Of a stretch of 64,000 bases of DNA, positions 10,035-21,264 are shown piece after piece. Within the stretch, counting starts at the first letter, position 1. Every line of letters starts with the position of its first letter. Below the pieces are notes generated by a model. That model searched no databases. It was not told where the DNA came from and was given only the letters and a program-made list of their open reading frames with translations. The DNA is from Morinoia aosen (lineage: Eukaryota; Arthropoda; Malacostraca; Amphipoda; Talitridae): positions 35,378,139 through 35,442,138 of the forward strand of contig CM059563.1 in assembly GCA_030386875.1 (NCBI GenBank). Reading direction: 5' to 3'. Both the position numbers and the translations under genes were made by a program.

Positions 10035-12419
10035 CTACAGTATCTCTTTGGGTGTATCAGGCAAAGGCACGGCCTCAACCCATCTTGTGAACCTATCAAT
10101 GATAGTTAACAAATAGGAATGACCACGCGATAAAGGCAAGGGACCCACCAAATCTAGGTGGACCGCATCGAATTTTTGACCTGCAAATGCACAACTCTGT
10201 AACGCTGCACGGTTATGTTTCACAACTTTGCTGCTCTGACATGCATGGCAGTTTTGCACAATTTGCTTGACCTCCTTACGCATCGCTGGCCAGACGAAGC
10301 GATCGGAAATCAAACGCAATGTACGGTTAACGCCAGGATGTGACAGAGAATGATAGTGAAGAATGGCTACTCTGCGGAGAGTCGCAGGCAGATACAAACG
10401 AGAAAGTCGCTCAGCGTCACGGTACACGCCGCCATCCAAGGTTAATTTCAAAGAGGTAGCGTTAGTAGGTTTGAGAAGGTCCTGGAGTTCAGGATCCTCC
10501 TTCTGTGCGTTTGCAATGTTACCAAAAGTGATTTCTCCACTGGTTTTGACAGGATTAATTCTAGAAGGACAATCAGCAACTGTATTTTCAAGTCCTTTAA
10601 TGTAACGAATATCCGTGGTGAACTGACTAATGAAAGACAGATGTCGAGCTTCTCTTGGTGAATGACGCTCAGATGGCATTTTGATCGCTGAGGTCAAGGG
10701 TTTGTGATCTGTGTAGATCACAAACTGCCTTGCCTCTAGAGCGTAATGAGAGTGTCTCACAGATAATTAGAAAGCAAAGAGTTCCCTACCGAACGCGCTG
10801 TAAGCACGCTCAGTGGGCGATAGCTTTTTGGAAAAGAAGGCAAGAGGAGAAATATTAGTCCCTACTTTATGTTGCAGCACAGCACCTACGGCAGTACTGG
10901 AGGCATCAACCACCAAGCTGAAGTCAGCGTTGGCGATCGGATAGGATAACTCTGTTGCGGTGGCTAGCTTAAGTTTGATTTCGTCAAAAGCTTTACGTGC
11001 ATCATCCGTCTATTTGACGGCAGTAGATTTACCTTTTCTCTTTGGTTCCAGCAAATCTGACAAAGGGGCCAAAGTTTGCGCACAATTTTTGATAAAGCGA
11101 CGGTAGAAATTAACTGAACATAGGAACCTTCTCTGTTCCTTCTGCGTCTGTGGAAGAGGGAAGTTTTTGATGACCTCTACCTTGGTAGGCAGAGGTTTTA
11201 GACCTAGGCTAGAGATTTCGTGACCTTAGAAAATTAGTGATGACTTTCCGAGCTCCCATTTCGCAGGATTTACAAGGAGTTCATGATTGGATAGTCTTTC
11301 AAAAACTACCCGCAAATGATCTTTGTGTAGCTCCGGGGTTGCGGATGCTACCAAAATGTCATCAAGATACACATAGGCAAAGGTGAGATCCGAGAATATC
11401 TCAGACATGTGTCTCTGGAAAGTTTGAGGTGCATTTCTCAACCCATAAGGCATCTTCAAGAATTTAAAGAGACCAAACGGAGTGATTACCGCGGTCTTAG
11501 GTATAGCACTTTCCTCAAGTGGAATTTGATAGAAGGCATGTTGAAGGTCGATTTTTGAGAATATTTGTGCTCCCTCCAAATTTGCACTAAAATTGTGCAA
11601 GTACGGTATGGGAAAACGGTCAGGCTGTGTACCAGCATTTAGCCTTCTAAAATCTCCACACGGTCTGAATTCACCATTAGCTTTGGGCACTAACAAAAGA
11701 GGGCTAGCCCAAGGGCTTCTGGATCTGCGTATGATGCCGCACTCCTGCATCCTAGCAAATTCTTTCTTGGCTAAAGCCAATCGATCAGGCGGTAAACGTC
11801 TAGCTCTAGAGTAAACTGGAGGTCCAGTGGTGATGATATGATGTTTCGTGCTAGTCTGCATATATTTAGAAGCTAAGTTAGAGTTCGTTAATGCAGGGTA
11901 CTCTGCGAGAACCTGCTCAAAAATGCACTCTTTATTGAATTCGATAGAGATGGAGTGCAAGACATTAGCTCTAGTCATGCCACAAGCGGGAATTGAGATC
12001 TGTGTCTCCTCGTCCCTAATAACTCTATTCTTTAGATCAACAATGATACCGAATTTTGCTAAGAAATCAGCTCCAATAATTTGTTCGTTGACCTGCGCGA
12101 TTAGGAAATTAAAAGTGAAATTTCGCCTTAACCCCAGACTGCAAGTGAGTACTTAGTCCCCATAACACGCTATTGGCGTGCCGTTTGCGGCTCTTAATGT
12201 CGCCAACAAATTATTATTATTTTTGTCTTTTGCCGTGGCTGGAATTATTGAAACTGATGAATCGGTATCGATCAAAAATCGATACTTGGTAATGGGATCG
12301 AATACGACAAGGAGGCGAGTAGTCTGGGAGTTAGGCAACGCAGTACTCGCTACTGTGCGTCGCTGTTCGCGTTTCCCGAAGTCATTTCGGCATAACGAGG
12401 GCAGAATCGTGAGGCGCAC
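10035..12419 (-). pseudogene. pol: Degenerate gypsy Pol with several in-frame stops
   Basis: One reading frame carries protease (FLIDTDSSVSIIP, near 12,340-12,290), the linker and RT (ARMQECGIIRRS through YLDD near 11,365), RNase H (VVDASSTAVGAVL near 10,900; TDHKPL near 10,700) and integrase (H-x3-H...C-x2-C near 10,350-10,235; HLDLVGPLP near 10,150). In-frame stops fall at about 12,155, 11,228, 11,015 and 10,765, and the frame finally closes at 10,035. Homology continues a little further with frameshifts. The protease site reads DTD where DTG or DSG is usual, so it is probably inactive. Clearly an inactive copy. Confidence 0.85.
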
Positions 12420-12502
12420 TTTCGTGCTTGGTCACCAAATTTTTCGTGGTACCAGCAAAGGTTACTGTTAGCATCGCGGGAGCGCGACCTAAAGCGGCGG
12501 TT

Positions 12503-13297
12503 TTAAGCTGACCTGTCATTAGACCTACCTCTCCCAAAGCGTTGGGGAGGAGGACCGTAATCATAAGCATGGTAGCGTGGAAATCTCCCTGGGCCTGGCT
12601 GAATATGGGCTACACTATGACCTAACTGACAACTCTGAAGGGCTTGTTTAAGCTCCGTAATCTCCCGTTGCATTGATTCCATTGAAGTAGGAGGTGGATT
12701 ATTGGAATTATTTGACGGGCTAAAAATCGCAGCTGACGCGTTCAAGGAAGCTACATGAGGATTCTGGAACATGTTTAGGTTCCGCATCACTGTTTCAGTG
12801 GCCTGAGCCAACGACTCAAGGCTTTCGTCCGGACCTATCATAGATAAAAAAGGCCGCACGTTGGTCGGCACTTTTGTCATATACAATTCTTTGAGGAATT
12901 TTTTGGCTATGCCAACTCCGGCAGACAATTTTTTTAGTTCCTTTACCAACGATGAGGGAGGAAATGCAACGGACACGCATGGAATAGCTGAGGCATCAAC
13001 AAGAGACCTAAACTTGTCCGCATCGGACATTTGCAATTTGGACATGATCTTGTCCTTTAAAACTGAATACGGGTTAAATGGCGGCGGATTATTGATCAAG
13101 TCATTCGAGTCTGATAACATTTGCGTGGGCACAGCAGCTATTAACGCATAAAACATGTCCCACTGATTATTTATATTATTATATATAAAGATTGCCTCGA
13201 TTTGACTAAACCAAGTCGTGCTTTCTGCTGGTGTGAAAGGCGGAAGCGTTATTGGTTTAGCCTGCGCTGGATTTACAACATCACCTGCGTCGGGCAT
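12503..13297 (-). pseudogene. gag: Gag of the decayed gypsy element
   Basis: The chosen ATG is at 13,297; the frame is open a little upstream without one. The capsid-like N-terminus begins PFTPAESTTWFSQIEAIF, typical of insect gypsy Gag, followed by a Met/Pro-rich middle, a Gln/Leu coiled segment (REITELKQALQSCQL) and an Arg/Gly-rich tail. The ORF stops at 12,503. The zinc knuckle (LCWYHEKFGDQARKC) lies just downstream in another frame (about 12,460-12,415), which indicates a frameshift before the nucleocapsid part. Confidence 0.75.
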
Positions 13298-13779
13298 ACT
13301 GGCAATTTTTCGTTTTGAGTGCAAAAATGAACAAAATTACTCTATAACGGCACGGAATTTACGTAATCAACACCTAATAACTTCGGTATTAAAGTGTCAA
13401 AGGGTTTGTGTTTAAGTTCATCAACTCAGTTATTCCTAATATAGACATGAAACGAGAAAAAGGAAAAAAAATTTTACGGTCGTCAGAAATAACCGTGAGG
13501 AAACGAAAGAAAGGTGAAAAAAATAATTTTCTACCTACTGTGGCACATGAAACAAAAGACAGGAAACAGCAATGAGAAAAATTATTTTTAGAGCTGCTCA
13601 GAGAAATTTAATTAGTACGGTAAATCCTCAGAAAAAATTCTCAGGGAAACAATAATGAGAACTTATCACTACAATGATATGCCAACATTTTCCTCTCTCA
13701 CGTTTTCTCAAACACTTCTCGAGTTGAATATTCTTTAAAACTTGGGAGTCACCCAATATAAAGTCACTCTAGTTAGTCA

Positions 13780-14260
13780 CCACTTTTACGTTTGGTTGGT
13801 ATGGTTTGACTTTTGCGTTGATACCAATTTTCCAAACATAAATTCTCGAGATACGTTTTCGAATTAAGTGAAAGAGGACAATGACGACACAGGTGGGACT
13901 CAGCTTTTTTAGAGCTTTATTGAAGGAGCCGGGAGGATCGCCGAGACTTGATCCTGAAGATCTTGACTGAAGATCTTCGCAGTCCTTAGGCGGTAGCTCC
14001 GGCCGGTTGACGAGGTTTAAGTGTATCGTGTTCAGGTTATTCGATTTAATGAGGGCAAATTTCAAACAAGCACTACAATCGGTGCGTCGCTATTTATGTG
14101 GGCAAGGCCTGCTTAATTTTGGAGCAGGTGAGTTATATCAATTTGTAACGAGACTGATGACGATAATCGATCTTAATCAGGTAGTGATTAAAGATCAAGG
14201 CCCGCTGGATTTAGCAAATGGCGGCTTATTTTTTTTGTGCCCGTAATTGGGGCAGGGTAC
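13780..14260 (-). repeat. Probable 5' LTR of the decayed gypsy element
   Basis: Read on the - strand there is a TATA-like CACATAAATA (14,100-14,091) and AATAAA (13,921-13,916) about 170 bp downstream, directly upstream of gag. No partner LTR survives, so the ends are approximate. Confidence 0.4.
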
Positions 14261-15044
14261 AATTAGGCCAATAATTAGGTAATATGCAAGGCCAAAGTAC
14301 AAGGCTAAAGTACCAGACTTAAGTACTCGGCTAAAGGCAAGTTAACGGCAGAGCTAAAAAACCAAGCTAAAGGTCCAGGTAAAGGCCCAGGGATGGATGT
14401 TTTGTGGTGTTGGTGACGTCGGAGAATCTGGAAATATTCAGGGAGCTGGATGACAATATTCCGGAATGACACACCAAGAAAACCCACAACAGCTGTTTCC
14501 CTAGTAGCGGTAAATTCCCATCACGGAGAAACCCTGAGTTCTTCCTACAGATTTATCATCGCGCTTATTATTTCTCTTTTTCAAGCTCATGAAGAATAAG
14601 GACAGATTTAAACATGCTAGCAGTATATTTTTTTTCTACGCTCTTGATTTCAAATATAAGCCTGACACTAACAAGAATTTAATTGTGTAAAAGTCATAAT
14701 TTGTTAATCATATTATGAAAACTACATGCGATTTCTGTACGCGATCAGCAATAATAATTTAAGCACACGATCATCAATATGAATCCCGGTAATTTTACAA
14801 TATGCCCGTGTGACGCTACACAAATGTTTCTGGCACCAAATTCAACTATTTACGAAACCTACAGGCAGCACTTCACTGTCCACGTGCCGACTATACATGC
14901 AAACATTGAATACTGCACAGGAGTGCTGAATAGGAATGGATTATCGAACACTGCACAAGTGGCAAGGGTGCGGAATGTAACTGGAAATACTGAACACACC
15001 AATCACGCCTACGCCATAATTACGATCTATTAAAGGTTAACATC
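14261..15044. other. Non-coding stretch with a short imperfect repeat
   Basis: Positions 14,285-14,390 hold several imperfect copies of a GGCTAAAG(T/G) phrase. The rest is AT-rich with no supported gene. Confidence 0.5.
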
Positions 15045-15318
15045 GGCATCTTTGGGATGCTTTATTTCCAATCAAGCCTGATACATATGATCTTAGCATT
15101 GGTTTTTCAAATGTCTTATAACTAAGCCTATATATAGGGCACCATGACGGTTCCCCCGTAAAGCCGGTACCTATTTCCGACACCTGGGTTGAGTGGGGTA
15201 TTGTGCTTGAGCTTTCCCTTATACCCAACGGGGAAAATCTTCGCGCCAGCGCTGGGAACGAACCCGCGACTTCCAGCATACAAGTCTGATCCCTTAACCG
15301 CTGTGCCACGGAGAGCAC
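15045..15318 (-). mobile_element. tRNA-derived SINE, copy 1
   Basis: On the - strand the head has an A box-like TGGCACAGCGG (15,308-15,298) and a B box-like GGTTCGTTCCC (15,264-15,254), the spacing of a tRNA-derived pol III promoter. The body and 3' end, from about 15,235 down to 15,047, match a second copy at 18.25-18.52 kb closely. Confidence 0.7.
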
Positions 15319-15826
15319 TTATTAGGCTAAGAAATGTTAGCAGCACGGGTAAAATACACCTATCACGACTACGCCATTAACTGAAAAACAGCTTAAAAAT
15401 GCTAAACAACATGTGCGAAATATACCTAAGAAAACTAATACCGAGCACCTTGAAATTACTAGCAGCACTGATAAAAATACTCTTAAGATCTACCATGAAA
15501 CACGTAATACTTTAAGAAAATCTCTAACTGAATTAAGACACTTTATTTCCACTTACGCGACGCTCTGCACCACACGAGAACACAATGCGAAATGACGCTG
15601 AGGCAAATGGCGTGCGTTGGGATGTTGCCACACGACGAACTTAAACTCGAACGACTGTCGATATCATTCTCTTTTTGTGCTTCTACACAAAAACTTTTAA
15701 GATGAATAATTATGAGGAGAAAATTATTAATAATAATTTAAAGTAAGATTTTAATGCCAATAATTATGTTATTTAAATGTTCATGAGAAATTTACTGATT
15801 TTAGACATTATATAGCGACTGCTACA
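15319..15826. other. No gene seen
   Basis: AT-rich stretch between the SINE and the long dispersed repeat; the ORFs here are short and featureless. Confidence 0.5.
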
Positions 15827-16712
15827 CCTGTCATCAGCACTGTACTCCGGTAGGAAGTTTTAGTGGCGTTCTGAGTAGATAGAAACAGAGTTTCAAGATG
15901 TCTGGTCGCCGATAGCTGAATGTCGTATCTTATTGTAAGATTGGATGTAGCACTATGATTTTAACAATTAATTAACAATTAATTACTTTGAATAATAAGT
16001 GCCTGTTTACCGGGTCGAGGAGTTAAAGTCGCAGAAAGAGACTCTTTTTACGCCAGAGAAATAAGTTAGAGGTGCCAGACCGACTTTTATTAAAAGGGCG
16101 ACATGCTGCCCAAACAGAGTAAGCTCATAGATAATTTAATTAGTGAACGCCAGTGCGTCACAGGTAATGTTAATTTAAGCGGTTTTAGGTTAATTCAGGT
16201 CTGGTAGAAGCTTAAACATTCTTAATTATAGAAAGTTAAATTTAAACAAAAAACGAAAAGAAAAGATGTATCTGCAAAACAAAAAGACGAAGAAAAGAAA
16301 GAACTAATTTCAACAGTTTCAAATCTTGTCTGTCAACTATGACAGGCCATCTGAAGGAAACTTTGTTTTCCACAAAGCCGCCATCAGAAAAACGGGTTTT
16401 CGACAGGAAATTTCACTGAACAAATAAAATTGGCTGTCTATCTTTGTTGGTTGGTCTGTCTCCTTTTCACGCTCTTAAAGATGCTTAATGACTGTATCCG
16501 TGATGCGAGTTTCACCAGTGCACAAGTACTAGAATATTTCAATCGCGGGTACTATTAAGTTGGATATATTTCTTTATGATCCACATCTGGAGAATTCGTA
16601 TAAAGATGATATTGAATCCCATCATTTATCACGGGTCGAGTACACAATTCTATATACTGAATGTTTCAGAACACGAGGTACAAAATTGCACTCCAAGTAG
16701 AAAATGGCTAAA
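15827..16712 (+). repeat. Long dispersed repeat, copy 1 (886 bp)
   Basis: Nearly identical, in the same orientation, to 43,148-44,032, differing by scattered substitutions and small indels. It has no coding potential. The flanks of the two copies are unrelated, so it is a mobile or segmental unit. Its 3' part contains the shorter repeat that also occurs inverted or singly at 41.6, 44.4 and 60.9 kb. Confidence 0.9.
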
Positions 16713-18244
16713 GAAACCCTTCATCAAACTTTCCTGTGTTCTCAGAAACGAAATAATAATATTCCTAACGTTTCTTTCAATCAATAGACTATTTAATTTG
16801 CATTTGTTGTCAAATTCAATGCGAAATTAAGGTAACCCTTTCGCGCTCGCGCGTGGTCAAAACATCCAACTTTACTCTCTTCTGAAAAATGAAATGATAA
16901 TATCCTCAACGTTATATTTAATTAACAGGCAATTTCATTTGTATTTGTTTAATAATTCAATGCCAGATGTCAAGGCCGGAAACACATCGAACTAGACCGT
17001 GACGTATAATACGATGACCATGTAAATTTTCTAAACAAAATCATAGCGGAGGAGCATAAGTTTCATTTCTGAGAATACATTCTTGAAGCGAATCAGGATA
17101 TCACTATAATTTCATCATGTAATTCATCAGTTACAAAAATACAAGAACAACTATGTTTTTCTAACCTACAGCTACCAGTTGAAAATGAATAAATGGAATA
17201 AGCCCGTAAATACTCGTATTGACAGTGTTGCTTACAAAGTGAGCGAACAGTAAAAGTTTGTTGACCTGCAATAAAATTTAAAAAAATTATAGAACACTGA
17301 AGCATTCTGAAAGAATGTGTTGAGACGTCGAAACAAACACATTCAGAATGACATAACCTCAAAATAATACATTAGCCTGAACAGCAAACTTACCGCGGAA
17401 ATTGTCCCGTGGGAAAATACATTAACGCATAAATGACCTGTTTCGCCGGAGAAAAAGTAAAAAAAGACATACCTCACATATCTGAAAAAATTATATAATT
17501 TGCAACGAAATTGTTCAACATAAATATCAATAAACATACTATTAGGATTTGAACAACACCAACCGAAGTGGACGAATAGGCATTTCAATGGTTGAACATA
17601 TAAATAAAAGAATAAGAAATGCAAGGTAACACACAAGCTTATTTTGAGATAATGCCCATCAGCAAAAGACAAATACTCAGATTTAGCAAAAAATTAGAAA
17701 GAAAGACTGAAAGCGTATTCTAGCTTTGAAAAAAATCGTAAGCACTGGGTGAAATCAAATATCAACTAAGGCCTACAACGGCGCGGGTCGAGTTCTACAT
17801 AAACTCAAGTAGAACAGGGAAAAATTAAAGCATTTTATTTCAAAAGATGTTGCTGTGGGTAAGGATGACACTGAGACTAATGATAGAATATTTGCATGAA
17901 TGACGATTTATACCAAACACACAAAATTTTGGATTTCGTGCTTCTATACATCCATAAATGGCCCTAATATATGTTTTGATTATGTTACCGTGGATAATAA
18001 AAGGAAATATCCACTTCGAAAAATTTCTCATGTAATGACTTTAGGAAATACGAAGTGAAGATCAGTATAGCTATCGGTTAGCAGCATTGTTCAGGACTAC
18101 CGTCGAAAACCGAGAATAAAATTAACCTTGAAGTGTAGACAAAGGTCCAGTATTTGAGTGGGTGAAGTGTAATACTTCAAGAAGGAATTTATGAGGTGAG
18201 AAATTTATTATTAAGTGCTGTATTTGTGCACTACAATAATAATA
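16713..18244. other. AT-rich stretch, no gene seen
   Basis: About 1.5 kb with only short, low-complexity reading frames and no recognisable domain. Confidence 0.5.
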
Positions 18245-18523
18245 ATGAAGGCATCTACGGATGCTTTATATCCAATCAAGCCTGATACATATCACCTTGT
18301 ACATGGATTTTCAAATGCCTTATAACTAACGCCAGGACGCCATTACGCTTTCCCCCGGTCAAGACCGGTACCCATTTCAGACACCTGGGTAGAGTGAGGT
18401 ATTGTGCTTGGAATTTTTCTCCTATACTCAACAGAGAAAATCGCCATCAGTGCCGGGACTCGAACCAGGGTCTGCCTGGACGGAGGCAAGTTCGATGGTC
18501 GCGCGGCTACGACGAGCATACAA
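18245..18523 (-). mobile_element. tRNA-derived SINE, copy 2
   Basis: The body matches copy 1 at 15.05-15.24 kb. On the - strand the head carries a canonical B box GGTTCGAGTCCC (18,466-18,455) and an A box-like region near 18,512-18,498. The head sequence differs clearly from copy 1 while the body does not. Confidence 0.75.
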
Positions 18524-18699
18524 TGAAGTATTACAGTATGTAATTGCCACTAGGGACTCATGAAATGCCATGGTGCATGCGACTTGGAGTTTTTCATTAT
18601 TGCTGAAATTTTTTGCAAGTTATTACAGAAAAACGTCGTGAATTTGACAATGATTGAAATAAGTCTTGGGAGAAAGAAAACAGTAATAATTAACCTCAG

Positions 18700-18832
18700 T
18701 GTCGTATCCTCAATTGTTTGGTCTTTTCTGGTCTTTTTTCTGGTCACTCTCAACTTGTAACATTCCCTAACTCGTCATCTCTTTATTATCGTAAAGCATT
18801 CACGTAAAAACCGTACATTTTTTGTGTGATCT
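18700..18832 (+). repeat. Dispersed repeat also at 32,845-32,955
   Basis: Shares a run beginning CTCAACTTGTAACATT and ending near TTGTG(T/C)GATC with 32,867-32,948, with few differences. A weaker related phrase occurs at 32,255-32,305. Family unknown. Confidence 0.7.
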
Positions 18833-18943
18833 TTAAATTTAAATATAAATGGAGGCGCAAGGTGGGCTCAAAAAATTCTCAAGAAATTCCTGTACTTCTC
18901 GCAAAGTGTTTCTTGAAATGTCTACGCTGCGGCCTGCCGGTGG

Positions 18944-19302
18944 TTGAGAGATATTAGCTGTTTATTGTTTTAAATTCAGAAATTCAATGGCACAATTACC
19001 CGCAATATTTATTTTGAAGTTACTTTCCAAAATTGTTCAAAATGTGTTCCACCTACATCAATGCACTTTTCGAATGTTAGCCCTAACGACTGCCGGGTAT
19101 TAGGAAACACGTCTGGCATTAAGGTATTTCACCTGCAGCCTCTGCAATTCAGTCCTCATTACTCAACAACTTCACAAGATCTACCTTCGGTGAAGCATAA
19201 ACAAGGTTCTTCATGTGTCCCCATAAATTGAAATCGAGTAGAGTCATGTCACGAGATTTAGGAGGTGATGCAACTAGAACATTTCGCCCGATCAACGTAA
19301 AT
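18944..19302 (-). pseudogene. Fragment of Tc1/mariner-superfamily transposase (C-terminal part)
   Basis: Read on the - strand from about 19,302, the frame gives the C-terminal catalytic region of an IS630/Tc1/mariner-type transposase: IGRN, then a SP.D.T.LDF.LWG box (usually SPDxTPxDFFLW), then KNLVYASP. After a frameshift it ends GGTHFEQFW and a stop near 19,008. Premature stops and frameshifts show it is dead, and the N-terminal two-thirds is missing. A second copy of the last part lies at 44,081-44,356. Confidence 0.7.
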
Positions 19303-19651
19303 TAAAATATTGCGGGTAATTTAGTCATTAAATTTCATCCTTTTAAATAATGAATGGCTACTATCTCAATGTCTCTTTCTTCGGAAAATTTTATAGAAAA
19401 AAATTTTTTATTTGGACATCTACTTGGTGTGCAATATTTTGCCTCTGATTCTGAATCTGAAACACCCTGCATATTACTGAAAAGTGTTTTCTGAGTAGGT
19501 AATGTAGGTACTGTGTACACTGAGAATCATAGATATGTATCAACAGTTTTTTATTACTAAGTATGCACTAATTCAGTGAAATTATAATAGTTAATTCAAC
19601 GACTAAGCTTCAAATTGCCAAAATTATGATATACGTGTAAATAAGGTAGGC
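19303..19651. other. No gene seen
   Basis: AT-rich. A phrase AAACACCCTGCATAT at about 19,460 resembles termini of arthropod mariner-like elements but has no partner here. Confidence 0.4.
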
Positions 19652-19659
19652 CAGATTTG

Positions 19660-20760
19660 GGTCAATGTGAAGTTTAATGCAACCACGGTAAATAAATCGG
19701 ATCCAAACAATCGCTAAAGGATCCCATTTAAGAACGTTTTATATGAATGACATTCTGCTCGCTGATGCGTTATTTTTGAATTATTGAACTTTGAAGTTGG
19801 CCTTCGCGCCATAGGAAATGGGCGCGCGAAACGGAATTTAATTAATAACGGAAGCTAACCTCCTATTACAAACGTAAAGAGGTTGGGTCGTGAGGGGTAG
19901 CAACAGTTCTTTTAGTGAAAATTATAAATAAAGGTTTCTAGTGACGTTTGTTTACATCGACTCGAAGATGGCTGCCGCCATCTTCAGTACTGGTTGGCGT
20001 CATGGCGGCAGCCACCTTGGCCTCAATGTAAACAAACGTCACTAGAAACCTTTATTTATAATTTTCACTAAAAGAACTGTGGCTACCCCTCACGACCCAA
20101 CCTCTTTACGTTTGTAATAGGGGGTTAGCTTCCGTTATTAATTAAAAAACGCTACCCGCGCGCGCTTCCATGGCGCACAAGCCAGCTTCTAACTTGAATA
20201 ATTCGCAAATAACGCATCGCCGGGCAGAATGTCATTCATGTAAAACGCCTTTAAATCGACTATATTACCCATCTATACCAACAAAATTATGAAATTTGTT
20301 GACAACAATGTATTTAATATTGACCAGTTCTTCTAGTGAAAATTTTAAATAAAGCTTCTAACGCACCCATTAGAGTGACGATCGCAATCTTGTTGACATC
20401 GGCTCTAAGATGGCGGCGCCCATGGTGGTCGCCATCTTAGAGCCGATGTAAACAAGATTGCGGTCGTCACGTTAATGGATGGGTTAGAAGCTTTATTTAT
20501 AATTTTCACTAAAAGAACTGTGGCTACCCCTCACGACCCAACCTCTTTACGTTTGTAATAGGGGGTTAGCTTCCGTTTTTAATTAAATTACGCTCGCTTC
20601 CTTTGGCTCGGGAAGGCCAACTTCAAAGTTCAATAATTCGAAAATAAAGCATCAGCGAGCAGAATGTCGATTACGTAAAACGTTCTTAAATGGGTTCCTT
20701 TAGTGATTGTTTGGAATATAATTATTAATTTCCTTGATTGCATTAAACTTCACATTGACC
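19660..20760. mobile_element. Foldback hAT-like element A with two hairpin cores
   Basis: Ends are perfect inverted repeats GGTCAATGTGAAGTTTAATG at 19,660 and 20,760, with long subterminal inverted arms. The flanking 8-mers are CAGATTTG (19,652-19,659) and CAGGTTTG (20,761-20,768), a target duplication with one mismatch. Inside, 19,840-19,957 and 20,025-20,144 form a near-perfect inverted repeat of about 120 bp, and 20,336-20,517 forms a second long hairpin. At 20,329 an internal end of a sister subtype (..AATATTGACC) shows it is a rearranged composite. No transposase ORF; 8-bp duplications suggest hAT-type mobilisation. Confidence 0.8.
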
Positions 20761-20768
20761 CAGGTTTG

Positions 20769-21256
20769 TACACTGCCTCTTATTCTCTGTGTCTACACTA
20801 AACAGGGTATCAATGCAGAAAAGGTGTCATATTATTGCTCAACACCATTTTATATCTCGGCTTAATAGGCAAAAGTCGTTTTGCTTTTGTCACAGGGGAC
20901 TGAAGTTTTCGGAATGTTTTGCTTGCGAATAAAAGTCACTTTTAGCGTCTTTGCGTGTAATATGATACTATCTCTTATCCTCGTCTAACTTTTTACTTTA
21001 TGTTTGACACTTTCTCATTTTAATAAATGCCCATGTTCTTCTCATTTCATGTTTTTTGGAGCGATTTGAAATGTTTTCAGAAAGAAAATATGTACTATTG
21101 CATAAATTTAACAACCATTGCAGCTGAGATAATTTGTGCATTGCTTTCAGTTACAATATGTGTGTGACTAAGTGAAGTTTTTGCTAGTGTGGTATAATTT
21201 TCATTGCAGCTCGTCTACATTGTATTTTAATTTTTCATGTGTCTCAATGCCGATAT
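20769..21256. other. No gene seen
   Basis: T-rich non-coding DNA between two foldback elements. Confidence 0.5.
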
Positions 21257-21264
21257 TGATTACC

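Larger units (their letters stand above)
9960..14260 (-). mobile_element. Decayed Ty3/gypsy retrotransposon, 3' truncated
   Basis: On the - strand: an LTR-like region (about 14,260-13,780), gag, then protease-RT-RNase H-integrase. The integrase reading can be followed with frameshifts only to about 9,965; its C-terminus and any 3' LTR are missing. The gag zinc motif (CWYH..FGDQARKC) and the pol order mark it as a gypsy lineage different from the element at the left end of the window. Confidence 0.85.
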
